Program-made: the position numbers and the translations under genes
Part shown: piece after piece, positions 45,751 through 55,441 of the stretch
How the letters are laid out: each line of letters starts with the position of its first letter
Position numbering within the stretch: the first letter of the stretch is position 1
The notes under the pieces: model-generated
The model's input: only the letters and a program-made list of their open reading frames with translations
The model's database searches: none
What the model was told of the DNA's origin: nothing
NCBI RefSeq assembly: GCF_900291015.1
Contig: NZ_OLKL01000003.1
Location: 124,001 to 188,000, forward strand
Direction: 5' to 3'
DNA from: Pseudomonas persica
GTDB taxonomy: Bacteria > Pseudomonadota > Gammaproteobacteria > Pseudomonadales > Pseudomonadaceae
Length of the DNA: 64,000 bases

Positions 45751-46379
45751 CCCGAACCCAGAAAACCGTCTTCATCCTCGTTGCCCTGGTCGCATTGATC
45801 CTGGGCCTGACCGTCAACAAGGTGCTCAATGGCCGAGACCAGCCGAACCCCACCGAGCTGATCGATGCCGGCATCATCCTGCTGCCGCAGAGTCGTACCG
45901 TGGCCGACGTGACCATGACCAACCAGGACGGCCAGCCGGTGCGGCTGGATGACTTGAAGGGCAAGTGGTCGCTGCTGTTCTTCGGCTACACCTACTGCCC
46001 GGATATCTGCCCGACCACCCTGGCCCAGCTGCGCCAGGTGAAGAGCGAGCTGCCCAAGGAGGCCGTCGAGCGGCTGCAGGTGGTGCTGGTGAGCGTGGAC
46101 CCGAACCGTGACACGCCGAACCAGCTGAAGCAGTACCTGGGGTATTTCGACAAGGATTTCGTCGGGGTGGCGGGGTCGATCGAGGATACCCAGAAGCTGG
46201 CCAATGCCTTGAGCATTCCGTTCATTCCGGCCGATACCAGCAAGCCGGGGTATACCGTTGATCACAGCGGCAACCTGGCGGTTGTGGGGCCGGATGGGCG
46301 TCAGCGCGGGTTCATTCGGGCGCCGTTCAACAACCAGAAGCTGGTGGCGCAGTTGCCGGGGCTTGTAAAGCGGGATTGA
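45747..46379 (+). CDS. SCO1/SenC copper chaperone
   Basis: Membrane-anchored thioredoxin-fold protein that delivers copper to the CuA centre of subunit II. The 210-residue protein has one N-terminal transmembrane helix (VFILVALVALILGLTVNKVL), the copper motif CxxxC in FGYTYCPDICPTTLAQL near residue 81, and the conserved His later (YTVDHSGNLAVV). ATGA overlap with the ctaB stop shows coupling. Last gene of the cox assembly run. Confidence 0.95.
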   Translation: MTRTQKTVFILVALVALILGLTVNKVLNGRDQPNPTELIDAGIILLPQSRTVADVTMTNQDGQPVRLDDLKGKWSLLFFGYTYCPDICPTTLAQLRQVKSELPKEAVERLQVVLVSVDPNRDTPNQLKQYLGYFDKDFVGVAGSIEDTQKLANALSIPFIPADTSKPGYTVDHSGNLAVVGPDGRQRGFIRAPFNNQKLVAQLPGLVKRD

Positions 46380-46392
46380 TGGGGCTTCAAAA

Positions 46393-46478
46393 GCTTCGCG
46401 GGTAAACCCGCTCCCACAGGGATATCACAAGGCCTGAGGCTAGCGATGTACCTGTGGGAGCGGTTTTACCCGCGAAGA
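46393..46478. repeat. REP pair, GGGTTTACCCGC family
   Basis: GCTTCGCGGGTAAACCCGCT and the inverted copy (GAGCGGTTTTACCCGCGAAG, one change). Spacer matches those at 23146 and 27627 (ATATCACAAGGCCTGAGG). It sits at the junction of two blocks that lie far apart in P. aeruginosa. Confidence 0.88.
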
Positions 46479-46497
46479 ATCCAGCGCGATTGTGGGC

Positions 46498-47268
46498 TTA
46501 GAACGCCGGAACCACAGCGCCTTTGTACTTCTCGTTGATGAACTGCTTCACCTCAGGCGAGTGCAGCGCAGCGGCCAGTTTTTTCATGGCGTCCGAGTCC
46601 TTGTTGTCCGGGCGGGCAACCAGGATGTTCACGTACGGCGAGTCGCTGCCTTCGATGGCCAGGGCGTCTTTCTCCGGGTTCAGCTTGGCTTCCAGCGCGT
46701 AGTTGGTGTTGATCAGGGCAGCATCTACCTGGGTCAGCACGCGTGGGATGGTGGCTGCTTCCAGCTCACGGAACTTCAGGCTTTTCGGGTTCTCGGCAAC
46801 ATCCTTCACGGTGGACAGGATGTTCTTGTTGTCCTTGAGCTTGATCACGCCGGCCTTGTCCAGCAGCAGCAAGGCGCGGCCGCCGTTGGTGGCGTCGTTG
46901 GGGATGACCACGGTGGCGCCGGAGGACAGCTCGTCCAGCTTCTTGAGCTTGGTCGAGTACACGCCCAGCGGCTCGATGTGCACGCCGGCCACGCTCACCA
47001 GGTGGGTGCCCTTGGCCTTGTTGAACTCATCCAGGTATGGCTGGTGCTGGAAGAAGTTGGCGTCCAGGCGCTTTTCGGCAACCTGCACGTTCGGCTGGAT
47101 ATAGTCGGTGAATTCCTTGACTTTCAGCTCTACGCCTTCTTTCGCCAGTGCAGGTTTGACGAAGTTGAGGATCTCGGCGTGCGGCACCGGGGTAGCGGCA
47201 ACAGTCAGGGATTCGGCGTGGGCCGAGAAGGCCGCGACAGCGGCGACAACAGCAAGCAGCTTCTTCAT
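46498..47268 (-). CDS. metQ: Methionine ABC transporter substrate-binding protein (MetQ/NlpA)
   Basis: Periplasmic binding protein for D/L-methionine. The 256-residue protein has a signal peptide MKKLLAVVAAVAAFSAHA cut by signal peptidase I, not a lipobox, so it is soluble. The NlpA family segments ESLTVAATPVPHAEILNFVK, FFQHQPYLDEFNKAKG and VIPNDATNGGRALLLLDKAG are clear. AAGGAG precedes the ATG. It is third in the metN-metI-metQ operon, with two hairpins separating it from metI. Confidence 0.92.
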   Translation of the reverse strand: MKKLLAVVAAVAAFSAHAESLTVAATPVPHAEILNFVKPALAKEGVELKVKEFTDYIQPNVQVAEKRLDANFFQHQPYLDEFNKAKGTHLVSVAGVHIEPLGVYSTKLKKLDELSSGATVVIPNDATNGGRALLLLDKAGVIKLKDNKNILSTVKDVAENPKSLKFRELEAATIPRVLTQVDAALINTNYALEAKLNPEKDALAIEGSDSPYVNILVARPDNKDSDAMKKLAAALHSPEVKQFINEKYKGAVVPAF

Positions 47269-47284
47269 TGATCACTCCTTGTGA

Positions 47285-47324
47285 GGGCCGCGACGGCCCC
47301 CGAACGGGTCGGCCGGGCCGACCC
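47285..47324 (-). other. Two tandem hairpins between metI and metQ
   Basis: GGGCCG-CGA-CGGCCC (47285-47299) and an 8-bp stem GGGTCGGC / GCCGACCC (47306-47324). Such intercistronic hairpins often stabilise the binding-protein part of an ABC transporter mRNA, giving more MetQ than MetN/MetI. Confidence 0.5.
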
Positions 47325-47332
47325 CATTGGGG

Positions 47333-48004
47333 TTACTTACGGGAAAAATGCACGACCAGTTTGTCGCCCACGCTCTGCAGGACCTGGACCAGTACCAGCA
47401 ATAGCACCACGGTGACGACCATCACGTCGGTCTGGAAACGCTGGTAGCCGAAGCGGATGGCCAGGTCGCCCAGGCCGCCGGCACCGACCACACCGGCCAT
47501 GGCGGTGTACGACACCAGGGTGATGGCGGTCACGGTAATGGCTGCGAAGATGCCCGGGCGGGCCTCCGGCAGCAGTGCGTTGGTAATGATCTGGCGGGTG
47601 GTGGCGCCCATCGACTGGGTGGCTTCGATGATGCCTCGGTCCACTTCACGCAGGGCGGTTTCCACCAGGCGCGCGAAGAACGGCGTGGCGCCCACCACCA
47701 GCGGTGGAATGGCACCGGCGACACCCAGCGAGGTGCCGGTGATCAGCACGGTGAAGGGGATCATCACGATCAGCAGGATGATGAACGGCAGCGAGCGCAG
47801 AATGTTCACCACCAGCGACAGCAGCGCATACACGCCCTTCTGCTCGAACATCTGCTTCGGCCCGCAGAGGAACAGCAGCACACCCAGCGGCAGGCCCAGC
47901 AACACGGTGAAGAACAGCGAGCCGAACAGCATGATCATGGTATCGACGCTGGCCAGCCAGATTTCGGCCCAGTCGACGTTGGCGAAGAAACTCAGGGCGT
48001 CCAT
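47333..48004 (-). CDS. metI: Methionine ABC transporter permease
   Basis: Inner-membrane permease, 223 residues with about five helices. It contains the ABC-interaction EAA loop ATQSMGATTRQIITNALLPEA and the signature GVVGAGGLGDLAIRFGYQRF. The ATG at 48004 shares one base with the metN stop (TGATG), so the two are coupled; a TTG one codon upstream is the alternative. Confidence 0.95.
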   Translation of the reverse strand: MDALSFFANVDWAEIWLASVDTMIMLFGSLFFTVLLGLPLGVLLFLCGPKQMFEQKGVYALLSLVVNILRSLPFIILLIVMIPFTVLITGTSLGVAGAIPPLVVGATPFFARLVETALREVDRGIIEATQSMGATTRQIITNALLPEARPGIFAAITVTAITLVSYTAMAGVVGAGGLGDLAIRFGYQRFQTDVMVVTVVLLLVLVQVLQSVGDKLVVHFSRK

Positions 48005-49011
48005 CAACGCAGTACCTCCATATGTACGTCAGCTGCCTTGAAGCGGGCGAACGCCGCTTCCATGTCACCACCGATCAGGGCGAGGGTGAGCTGGCCATAG
48101 GGGACATCCTTGATGCGGTCGATACGCCCGGCGAGGATGCTGTAGTCCACACCGGTTTCGCGGGCCACGGTGCCCAGCAGCGGCGCGTAGGTGGCGTCGC
48201 CCTGGAAGGTCAGGCGCACAATACGGCCCGGCACGTGGGCGAAGTCGTCACGCTGCTCGCCTTCGTCGACCTGCTCGTCTTCCTGGACGAAGCGCTTGGT
48301 GGTGGGGTGCTGCGGGTGCAGGAACACCTCGGCCACCGAGCCCTGTTCGACGATCTGGCCGGCGTCCATCACTGCCACGCGGTCGCAGACCCGGCGGATC
48401 ACGTCCATTTCGTGGGTGATCAGCACGATGGTCAGTTTTAGCTCACGGTTGATTTCGGCCAGCAATTGCAGGACCGAGGCCGTGGTTTGCGGGTCGAGGG
48501 CGCTGGTGGCCTCGTCGCACAGCAGGATCTTCGGGTTGGTGGACAGGGCGCGGGCGATGCCGACGCGCTGCTTCTGGCCGCCGGACAGCTGCGCCGGGTA
48601 CTTTCTGGCGTGGTCGGAAAGGCCGACACGGGCCAGCAGCTCGGTCACGCGCTTGTCGATTGCGCTGCGCGACAGCTCGCCGGCCAGGGTCAGTGGCAGG
48701 GCGACGTTGTCGGCGACGGTCTTGGAGGCCAGCAGGTTGAAGTGCTGGAAAATCATCCCGACCTGCTGGCGGAAACCGCGCAGCTGGCTGGCGTTGAACG
48801 CGGTAACGTCTTCGCCATCGACGATGATCTGGCCGCCGGAAGGTTCTTCCAGGCGGTTGATCAGGCGCAGCATGGTGCTCTTGCCGGCGCCGGAATGGCC
48901 GATCAGGCCGAACACCTGGCCATCTTCGATGATCAGGCTGGTCGGATTCAGTGCGGGGATTTCCCTACCGGCGACGCGGTAGGTCTTGTGTACCTGTTGG
49001 AACTCGATCAC
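48004..49011 (-). CDS. metN: Methionine ABC transporter ATP-binding protein
   Basis: Energises methionine uptake. The 335-residue protein has Walker [10 protein letters not shown], the signature [15 protein letters not shown], Walker [14 protein letters not shown] and the H-loop [10 protein letters not shown]-terminal NIL/ACT-like domain ([20 protein letters not shown]) binds methionine and inhibits transport when the pool is full. GTG 49011 with AAGG upstream is the start. It is divergent from katE by 225 bp. No SAM riboswitch-like structure was seen before it. Confidence 0.95.
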   Translation of the reverse strand: MIEFQQVHKTYRVAGREIPALNPTSLIIEDGQVFGLIGHSGAGKSTMLRLINRLEEPSGGQIIVDGEDVTAFNASQLRGFRQQVGMIFQHFNLLASKTVADNVALPLTLAGELSRSAIDKRVTELLARVGLSDHARKYPAQLSGGQKQRVGIARALSTNPKILLCDEATSALDPQTTASVLQLLAEINRELKLTIVLITHEMDVIRRVCDRVAVMDAGQIVEQGSVAEVFLHPQHPTTKRFVQEDEQVDEGEQRDDFAHVPGRIVRLTFQGDATYAPLLGTVARETGVDYSILAGRIDRIKDVPYGQLTLALIGGDMEAAFARFKAADVHMEVLR

Positions 49012-49236
49012 GTAGCGAACCTTGTGGGGCGCATGGAATTTGGGTCAGCGGTTGGCTGGGGTCGCGCATTTTAGCCTTTTCCCATAGCTGTTCTTAGCAT
49101 TTATTTCGTAATGCACCAATCCTTCGGGCATATCGCGACAACCGGTAATTCTGATTGAACGCTCGGCAAAGCGCTCCGGTCACTACCTGAACAAGCCCGA
49201 ACGGGCACGCCTGTAGACTGATGAGGAGAGCCGACC

Positions 49237-51372
49237 ATGCCCAACAAGAACACGGACGCGCCAAAGCACAGCGAGGCCGCCGGCACCCAGACTCCGGACC
49301 GGGCCAATACCAACGCCAAGTTGCAAAGCCTGGAAGCTGACCGCAGCGATGCCACAGGCCGTGCGCTGCGTACCAATCAGGGGGTGCGCATCGCTGACAA
49401 TCAGAACACGCTGAAGGCCGGTGGCCGAGGCCCCTCGCTGCTTGAAGATTTCATCATGCGCGAGAAAATCACGCACTTTGACCACGAGCGTATCCCGGAG
49501 CGCATCGTGCACGCCCGAGGGACGGGAGCGCATGGCTATTTCCAGAGCTATGGCAACCACGCCGAGCTGACCAAGGCAGGCTTCCTGCAGGACCCGGAGA
49601 AAGTCACGCCCGTTTTCGTGCGATTTTCCACGGTGCAAGGCCCGCGCGGCTCAGCCGACACCGTGCGTGACGTGCGAGGTTTTGCGGTCAAGTTCTACAC
49701 CGACGAAGGTAACTTCGACCTGGTGGGCAACAATATGCCGGTGTTCTTCATTCAGGATGCAATCAAATTCCCCGATTTCGTCCACGCCGTTAAACCGGAG
49801 CCGCACAACGAAATCCCGACCGGTGCCTCGGCCCATGACACCTTTTGGGATTTCGTTTCGCTGGTCCCGGAGTCTGCCCATATGGTCATGTGGGCAATGT
49901 CGGACCGTGCGATCCCGCGCAGCTTGCGGATGATGGAAGGTTTCGGAGTGCATACCTTCCGCCTGATCAATGCCCAGGGCGTGGCCAGTTTCGTCAAGTT
50001 CCACTGGAAACCGCGCCATGGCGTGCATTCCCTGCTATGGGACGAAGCGCAGAAGCTGGCAGGCAAGGACGCTGATTTCCAGCGTCGCGATTTGTGGGAG
50101 GCTATCGAGACGGGCGATTACCCGGAATGGGAACTGGGCGTACAGATCGTGCCGGAGGCGGACGAGCACAAGTTCGATTTCGACCTGCTGGACCCGACCA
50201 AGATAATCCCGGAAGAGCTGGTGCCGGTTACACCATTGGGCAAGATGGTGTTGAACCGCAACCCGGACAACTTCTTTGCCGAAGTGGAACAGGTGGCGTT
50301 CTGCCCGGCCCATATCGTACCAGGCATCGACTTCACCAACGACCCGTTGCTGCAGGGGCGGTTGTTCTCCTACACCGACACCCAGCTTAGCCGCCTGGGT
50401 GGGCCCAACTTCCATCAGATCCCGGTCAACCGCCCCGTCGCTCCCAATCACAATAACCAGCGCGACGCCCTGCATCAGCATGTGGTGCACAAGGGGCGCG
50501 CTTCTTATGAGCCAAACTCCATCGATGGCGGCTGGCCGCAGGAAACCCCACCTGCCGCCCAGGATGGTGGTTTCGAGAGTTTTCAGGAACGCATCGATGC
50601 GCACAAGATCCGCCAGCGCAGCGCGTCGTTCGGCGACCACTTCTCGCAGGCGCGGTTGTTCTTCCAGAGCATGAGCCCGACCGAGCAGCAGCACATCATC
50701 AAGGCTTACAGCTTTGAACTGGGCAAAGTGGAGCGTGAACACATTCGCGCCCGGGAAGTGCATGAAATCCTTGCCAACATCGACTTGAAGCTGGCGGCGG
50801 CGGTTGCGGCCAACCTGGGCCTGCCTGCGCCGAGCGCGGGCACGGTGCAGGTGAAGGGGGGGCAACTGGCGCAGTCGCCTGCCTTGAGCCAGATGAACCA
50901 CCCAGGTTCGGTGGGCATCAAGGGGCGCAAGATTGCCGTGCTGGTGGCTGATGGCGTGGACGCTGCCAGCTTAGACAAACTGGTCAAGGCGCTGGAAGCG
51001 CACAGTGCCCGGCCGATGCTGCTGGGGCCGACCTCGGCGCCGGTGAAGGCGGCAGATGGCAAGCAACTGCCGGTGGCTGCGTCGATGGAGGGGATGCCTT
51101 CGATCATGTTCGATGGAGTTGTCGTGCCGGGGGGGAAGGCTTCGATCGATGCTCTGGCGGCCAGCGGGTTGGCCAAGCATTTCCTGCTGGAAGCCTACAA
51201 GCACCTGAAGGCGATGCTATTGGCCAAGGAGCTGGTGGGGAGCCTGGGGCTCAAGGAGGATAAGGGGTTGCTGCTGGGGGATGAGCAAAAAGTAGTGGAT
51301 GCCTTTGTCAAGACGGTAGAGGGGCATCGGGTGTGGGAGCGGGAGGCGGCTGCTGAGGCTGTGCCGGCCTAG
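49237..51372 (+). CDS. katE: Large-subunit monofunctional catalase HPII
   Basis: Degrades H2O2 using heme. The 711-residue protein is of the long clade II type. It has the active-site His in the conserved [15 protein letters not shown], Asn in [19 protein letters not shown], and the proximal heme Tyr in [17 protein letters not shown]. An extra C-terminal flavodoxin/class I glutamine-amidotransferase-like domain (from about residue 560, [20 protein letters not shown]) is diagnostic of HPII. GAGGAGAG precedes the ATG. RpoS control is usual for katE. A REP pair follows. Confidence 0.96.
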   Translation: MPNKNTDAPKHSEAAGTQTPDRANTNAKLQSLEADRSDATGRALRTNQGVRIADNQNTLKAGGRGPSLLEDFIMREKITHFDHERIPERIVHARGTGAHGYFQSYGNHAELTKAGFLQDPEKVTPVFVRFSTVQGPRGSADTVRDVRGFAVKFYTDEGNFDLVGNNMPVFFIQDAIKFPDFVHAVKPEPHNEIPTGASAHDTFWDFVSLVPESAHMVMWAMSDRAIPRSLRMMEGFGVHTFRLINAQGVASFVKFHWKPRHGVHSLLWDEAQKLAGKDADFQRRDLWEAIETGDYPEWELGVQIVPEADEHKFDFDLLDPTKIIPEELVPVTPLGKMVLNRNPDNFFAEVEQVAFCPAHIVPGIDFTNDPLLQGRLFSYTDTQLSRLGGPNFHQIPVNRPVAPNHNNQRDALHQHVVHKGRASYEPNSIDGGWPQETPPAAQDGGFESFQERIDAHKIRQRSASFGDHFSQARLFFQSMSPTEQQHIIKAYSFELGKVEREHIRAREVHEILANIDLKLAAAVAANLGLPAPSAGTVQVKGGQLAQSPALSQMNHPGSVGIKGRKIAVLVADGVDAASLDKLVKALEAHSARPMLLGPTSAPVKAADGKQLPVAASMEGMPSIMFDGVVVPGGKASIDALAASGLAKHFLLEAYKHLKAMLLAKELVGSLGLKEDKGLLLGDEQKVVDAFVKTVEGHRVWEREAAAEAVPA

Positions 51373-51478
51373 GGGCTGCTTCGCAGCCCATCGCCGGCAA
51401 GCCAACTCCCACTGGTACTGCACAAGACTTGAAAGCGCTGCGGTCGAGGTGGGAGCTGGCTTACCGGCGATAGGGCCC
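51372..51478. repeat. REP pair, GGCTTGCC family
   Basis: GGGGCTGCTTCGCAGCCCAT and CGCCGGCAAGCCAACTCCCA facing GTGGGAGCTGGCTTACCGGC. Spacer CTGCACAAGACTTGAAAGCG matches those at 8690 and 61737. Between convergent katE and lipoprotein genes. Confidence 0.85.
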
Positions 51479-51485
51479 AGGAGGT

Positions 51486-52193
51486 CTATTGCTGATGCGG
51501 AACCAGAACTACCTGCGCCGGCAACGACCGCTGAATCTCATGTTTCTGCTTCAGCTCGAACCCGCTGTCGATCTTGCGCACGCGCTTCTCCAGCAAGGTC
51601 TTCAGCCAAGGCGCATCCTCGGTGCGCGGCACCTGGAACAGCACCTCGCACTGGTAGCTCACCACATCGGCGGCAATGTCATCCAGCTGGCGGCGCATCG
51701 CACGGCTGTCAGTGGTCTTCAAAGCCACTACGGTGCTGGGAGCGGTCGGGTCAATGATGCGCGCCTTGGGCTTGGCCTCGGCCGCTTTCAACGCCGCTTC
51801 AGCCTTCTCCAGCTCGGCCTTGCGCGCCTGGGTCACGGCGTCGCCACCGGTCACCGCCGGGGCCTGTGGCATCAGCGCGCGGGCACGGGCCAGGGCGGTG
51901 GCCGCAGCGTTCACATCACCCTTTTGCAGGAAGATCTGGCTGCGTTGCAGGTAGGCTTCGGCGAGCTGGCGCTGGTATTGCTCCAGGCGCGCATCATCGG
52001 GCGCCTGGGCCTGCAGGGCTGCCAGCTGGTCTTCGGCGGTGGCCAGCTCGTTGCTGGCGATGTTCTGTTGCAACTGCTGCCAGGCATCGGCTTGGGCAGG
52101 TGCGGTGGCCTGTTCGACCGGCGCGCTGGTACACGCGGCCAGGAACAGGGAAAACGCGGCAACAAGCAGATAACGGGAGGCGAACGGCTTCAT
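51486..52193 (-). CDS. PA5502-family lipoprotein upstream of zinc genes
   Basis: A 235-residue protein with a lipoprotein signal (LLVAAFSLFLAACTS, lipobox LAAC). The N-terminal two thirds is helical with a repeat-like, tetratricopeptide-like pattern (DAWQQLQQNIASNELATAEDQ, YLQRSQIFLQKGDVNAAATAL). The C-terminal part has a small domain (MRRQLDDIAADVVSYQCEVL). It lies 127 bp downstream of znuB in the same direction, so it could be expressed with the zinc genes, but a link to zinc is not shown. Confidence 0.78.
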   Translation of the reverse strand: MKPFASRYLLVAAFSLFLAACTSAPVEQATAPAQADAWQQLQQNIASNELATAEDQLAALQAQAPDDARLEQYQRQLAEAYLQRSQIFLQKGDVNAAATALARARALMPQAPAVTGGDAVTQARKAELEKAEAALKAAEAKPKARIIDPTAPSTVVALKTTDSRAMRRQLDDIAADVVSYQCEVLFQVPRTEDAPWLKTLLEKRVRKIDSGFELKQKHEIQRSLPAQVVLVPHQQ

Positions 52194-52320
52194 TCCTGCG
52201 ACTCTCTATTTGCGCAAAAAGCGAGCAAGTCTACACCCAGGTGCGCACGCTCGAAAACAAGTCTTACAGACCCTTTACGTGCGAAAAGGTTGCAGGGCGC
52301 GCCTTCACGCGCCCTGTTTT

Positions 52321-53103
52321 TCAACGTTTGGGCAGGGCCAGGCTCAGCAAGAATAGCACCGCCGCGCAGACCACGATCGACGGGCCGGCGGGGGTGTCCT
52401 TGAACCAGGACATGGCCAGGCCGCCGCATACCGCGGTCACGCCCAGCAGGCTGGCGCCCAGGGCCATCTGCTCGGGAGAGCGGGCGTGACGCTGCGCTGC
52501 AGCTGCGGGGATGATCAGCAGCGAGGTGATCAGCAGCACGCCGACGATCTTCATGGCCACGGCAATCACCACCGCGATCAGCAGCATCAGCGCCATGCGC
52601 AGGCCGGCTACCGGCAGGCCTTCGACCATGGCCAGCTCCTCGTGCACAGTGACTGCCAGCAAAGGCCGCCACAGCACCGCGAGCAGCAGCAGGACCAGCG
52701 CGCTGCCGCCGAGTATCCAGGCCAGGTCGGTGGTGCTGATGGCCAGCAGGTCGCCGAACAGGTAGGCCATCAGGTCGATGCGCACGTCGTGCATGAAGCT
52801 CAGCACCACCAGGCCCAGCGACAAGGTGCTGGGGGCGAGGATACCGAGCAGGGTGTCGGAGGCCAGCGGTTGGCGTTGCTGCAAGGTCACCAGCAAGATC
52901 GCCAGCGACAGGCAGCCCACGGTTACTGCCAGCGCCGGGCTGACGTCCAGGGCAAAGCCCAGGGCCACGCCGAGCAGGGCGGCGTGGGACAGGGTGTCGC
53001 CAAAATAGGCCATGCGCCGCCACACCACGAAGGAGCCTAGTGGGCCGGCCACCAGCGCCAGGGACAAACCGGCAAGCAGGGCGTAGAGAAGAAAATCAGC
53101 CAT
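52321..53103 (-). CDS. znuB: Zinc ABC transporter permease
   Basis: Inner-membrane permease of the high-affinity zinc importer. The 260-residue protein has seven or eight hydrophobic helices, beginning [20 protein letters not shown], and includes the family segment [20 protein letters not shown] and the later [20 protein letters not shown]. It overlaps the znuC stop by eight bases. A longer upstream reading frame is unsupported. Confidence 0.95.
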   Translation of the reverse strand: MADFLLYALLAGLSLALVAGPLGSFVVWRRMAYFGDTLSHAALLGVALGFALDVSPALAVTVGCLSLAILLVTLQQRQPLASDTLLGILAPSTLSLGLVVLSFMHDVRIDLMAYLFGDLLAISTTDLAWILGGSALVLLLLAVLWRPLLAVTVHEELAMVEGLPVAGLRMALMLLIAVVIAVAMKIVGVLLITSLLIIPAAAAQRHARSPEQMALGASLLGVTAVCGGLAMSWFKDTPAGPSIVVCAAVLFLLSLALPKR

Positions 53104-53872
53104 GCTTGCAGTGCGCTCCGTGAACATGGGTGCCAGGGGCGACCACCGAGCCGTGCAGGTCGTGGCTGTGGTCGTGATGGTGGTGGTAGATGGCCAGGCT
53201 GGGTGCTGCGGTCTGGCCGAACAGCTCGACGAATGCCGGGTCGCCGCTGACCTGCTCGGGGTGGCCTGAGCAGCACACATGGCGGTTCAGGCACACCACC
53301 TGGTCGGTGGCGCTCATTACCAGGTGCAGGTCGTGGGAAACCATCAGCACGCCGCAGCCGTGGCGGTCGCGCAGGCGGGTAATGAGGTTGTACAACTCGG
53401 TCTGGCCGACCACGTCAACGCCCTGCACCGGCTCGTCGAGCACCAGCAACTGGGGTTCACGCAGCAAGGCGCGGGCCAGCAGCACGCGCTGCATCTCACC
53501 GCCGGAAATGGTCTGGATCGGGCTGTCGATGACCTGCTCGGCGCCCACTTCCTGCAACGCCGACAAGGCTGCCGCGCGGTCTACACCGGGCACCAGGCGC
53601 AAGAACCGCAGCACCGACAGCGGCAGCGTGGCATCGACCTGGATTTTTTGTGGCATGTAGCCAATGCGCAGTTTCGGCTTGCGCCATACCTTGCCGCGGT
53701 GCGGCTTGAGCAGGCCGAGCACGGCGCGCACCAGGGTGGTCTTACCCGCCCCGTTCGGGCCGATCAGGGTGACGATCTGGCCGGGTGCGACCGACAGGTC
53801 GATGCTGTCGAGCACCGCCTCGCCGCCGAAGCTGACGCCGACCTGCTCCAGGCGGATCAGTGCATCGCTCAT
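53096..53872 (-). CDS. znuC: Zinc ABC transporter ATP-binding protein
   Basis: Energises zinc uptake. The 258-residue protein has Walker A GPNGAGKT, the signature [15 protein letters not shown], Walker [13 protein letters not shown] and the H-loop VSHDLHLVM. The C-terminus is strikingly histidine-rich ([13 protein letters not shown] and [11 protein letters not shown]), which could bind zinc and report cytoplasmic zinc status. ATGA overlap with the zur stop shows coupling. GGAG precedes the start at 53872. Confidence 0.96.
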   Translation of the reverse strand: MSDALIRLEQVGVSFGGEAVLDSIDLSVAPGQIVTLIGPNGAGKTTLVRAVLGLLKPHRGKVWRKPKLRIGYMPQKIQVDATLPLSVLRFLRLVPGVDRAAALSALQEVGAEQVIDSPIQTISGGEMQRVLLARALLREPQLLVLDEPVQGVDVVGQTELYNLITRLRDRHGCGVLMVSHDLHLVMSATDQVVCLNRHVCCSGHPEQVSGDPAFVELFGQTAAPSLAIYHHHHDHSHDLHGSVVAPGTHVHGAHCKHG

Positions 53873-54354
53873 GCCGCGCTCCGGCAATTGCTGCACAGGC
53901 CGACCACTTCCACAGTCTGGGTCTCGACCGTGAAGCCTACGCCCTTGGCGCTGCTGATGATGGCTTCGCTGATGCTGTCCTGTTCCAGCTCGATGGCCAC
54001 ATGGCAGGCCCGGCAGATCAGGAACTGGCCCTGGTGCAGGTGCTCCGGGTGGCTGCAGCCGATGAAGGCGTTGAGCGAGGCGATGCGGTGCACCAGGCCG
54101 TTTTCCAGCAGGAAGTCCAGGGCGCGGTATACCGTGGGGGGGGCGGCGCGGCGGCCGTCCTGCTCACTGAGCACGGCGAGGATGTCGTAGGCGCCCAGCG
54201 GCTTGTGGCTCTGCCACACCAGTTCCAGCACTCGACGGCGCAGCGCGGTCAGGCGCAGGCCCTGGCGGGTGCACAAGGCGTCGGCTTCAGCCAGTGCGCT
54301 GTGTACGCAATGGGAGTGATCGTGAGGACGGTTGGCCAGCGGCGTGATGGACAT
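53869..54354 (-). CDS. zur: Zinc uptake regulator (Fur family)
   Basis: Zinc-sensing repressor of the znu genes. The 161-residue protein has the Fur winged-helix ([37 protein letters not shown]), regulatory zinc ligands in [20 protein letters not shown], and the structural CxxC pair in [11 protein letters not shown]. The N-terminus is His-rich ([11 protein letters not shown]). It is the first gene of zur-znuC-znuB, so the regulator represses its own operon from the Zur box just upstream. A run of eight Cs encodes the Ala-Pro-Pro before TVYRAL. Confidence 0.95.
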   Translation of the reverse strand: MSITPLANRPHDHSHCVHSALAEADALCTRQGLRLTALRRRVLELVWQSHKPLGAYDILAVLSEQDGRRAAPPTVYRALDFLLENGLVHRIASLNAFIGCSHPEHLHQGQFLICRACHVAIELEQDSISEAIISSAKGVGFTVETQTVEVVGLCSNCRSAA

Positions 54355-54380
54355 GGGCAGCGACGGTTCTGGATGGAGAC

Positions 54381-54393
54381 GTTATTATGTTAC
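54381..54393 (+). promoter_or_regulatory. Candidate Zur box between zur and znuA
   Basis: GTTATTATGTTAC matches nine of the twelve defined positions of the gammaproteobacterial Zur core GTTATANTATAAC. It lies in the 66-bp gap between the divergent zur and znuA starts. Confidence 0.65.
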
Positions 54394-54420
54394 CTGTTTC
54401 TGACGACTCGAGTATTCACC

Positions 54421-55329
54421 GTGTCCCGATTCCTAGTCCTTTTTGTCGCTTTCATCGCATTTTCCGCCCAGGCCGATGTGCGCGTGCTGACCAGTATCAA
54501 ACCCCTGCAGCAGATTGCCGCCGCCGTGCAGGACGGAGTTGGCAGCCCTGAGGTGTTGCTGCCGCCGGGCGCCTCGCCGCATCACTACGCGCTGCGCCCG
54601 TCAGACGTACGGCGGGTGGGCGATGCCGACCTGCTGTACTGGATCGGCCCGGCCATGGAGGGCTTCCTGCCGCGGGTTCTGGGCAATCGCAGCAAGCCGA
54701 CGGTGGCCGTGCAGGCGCTACCGGGCATGAAGCTGCGGCACTTTGGCGAGGACAGCCATTCCCATGAGGAAGAAGACCACGACGACCATGACCACGATCA
54801 CCGCCCAGGCAGCCTGGACGCGCACCTGTGGCTATCGTCGGTCAACGCGCGGGTAATCGCAGCGAAAATGGCGGCTGACCTGGCACAAATCGACCCGGTC
54901 AATGCGGCGCGCTACCAGAGCAACCTGAAGGCCTTCGACGAACGCCTGGATGCACTGGATGGGCGGATCAAGGCACGGGTAGCCGGGATTGCCGGCAAGC
55001 CGTACTTCGTGTTCCACGAAGCGTTCGACTATTTCGAGGCCGAGTATGGCCTGAAGCACACCGGGGTGTTCAGCGTGGCCTCCGAGGTGCAGCCGGGTGC
55101 TCAGCACGTGGCAGCCATGCGCAAGCGCCTGCAGGAAGTGGGCAAGACCTGTGTGTTCAGCGAACCGCCGCTGCGGCCGCGGCTGGCCGAGACCTTGACC
55201 GCCGGGCTGCCGGTGCGCCTGGCCGAACTGGATGCCCTGGGCGGTAACGATCCGGTGGATGGCAAGGGCTATGAGCGCTTGCTGGAGAAGCTGGGTGGTG
55301 ATCTGGCGGGGTGCCTGGAGCAGCTGTAG
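54421..55329 (+). CDS. znuA: Zinc ABC transporter substrate-binding protein
   Basis: Periplasmic zinc-binding protein. The 302-residue protein has a signal peptide (SRFLVLFVAFIAFSAQA, cleavage before DVRVL), the zinc ligand His in PPGASPHHYALRPSD, a His/Asp/Glu-rich loop (SHSHEEEDHDDHDHDH) and further ligands in DAHLWLSS and FHEAFDYFEAEYG. GTG 54421 is preferred because the Zur box lies upstream; the longer frame would put the box inside the coding region. Divergent from zur. Confidence 0.94.
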   Translation: MSRFLVLFVAFIAFSAQADVRVLTSIKPLQQIAAAVQDGVGSPEVLLPPGASPHHYALRPSDVRRVGDADLLYWIGPAMEGFLPRVLGNRSKPTVAVQALPGMKLRHFGEDSHSHEEEDHDDHDHDHRPGSLDAHLWLSSVNARVIAAKMAADLAQIDPVNAARYQSNLKAFDERLDALDGRIKARVAGIAGKPYFVFHEAFDYFEAEYGLKHTGVFSVASEVQPGAQHVAAMRKRLQEVGKTCVFSEPPLRPRLAETLTAGLPVRLAELDALGGNDPVDGKGYERLLEKLGGDLAGCLEQL

Positions 55330-55340
55330 CCTGTGCCGGC

Positions 55341-55426
55341 CTCTTCGCGGGTAAACCCGCTCCCACAGGGATAGCGCCAGCCTCACGCCTGTCACCGTAC
55401 CTGTGGGAGCGGGTTCACCCGCGAAC
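55341..55426. repeat. REP pair, GGGTTTACCCGC family
   Basis: CTCTTCGCGGGTAAACCCGC and the inverted copy GTGGGAGCGGGTTCACCCGC, between convergent znuA and thrB. Confidence 0.88.
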
Positions 55427-55441
55427 AAGCAGACGCGGTCT

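Noticed and set aside
49012..49236. SAM riboswitch or RpoS promoter in the metN-katE interval
   Set aside because: No SAM-riboswitch-like fold seen. The TAGACT near 49214 would start the transcript too close to the katE ribosome-binding site.
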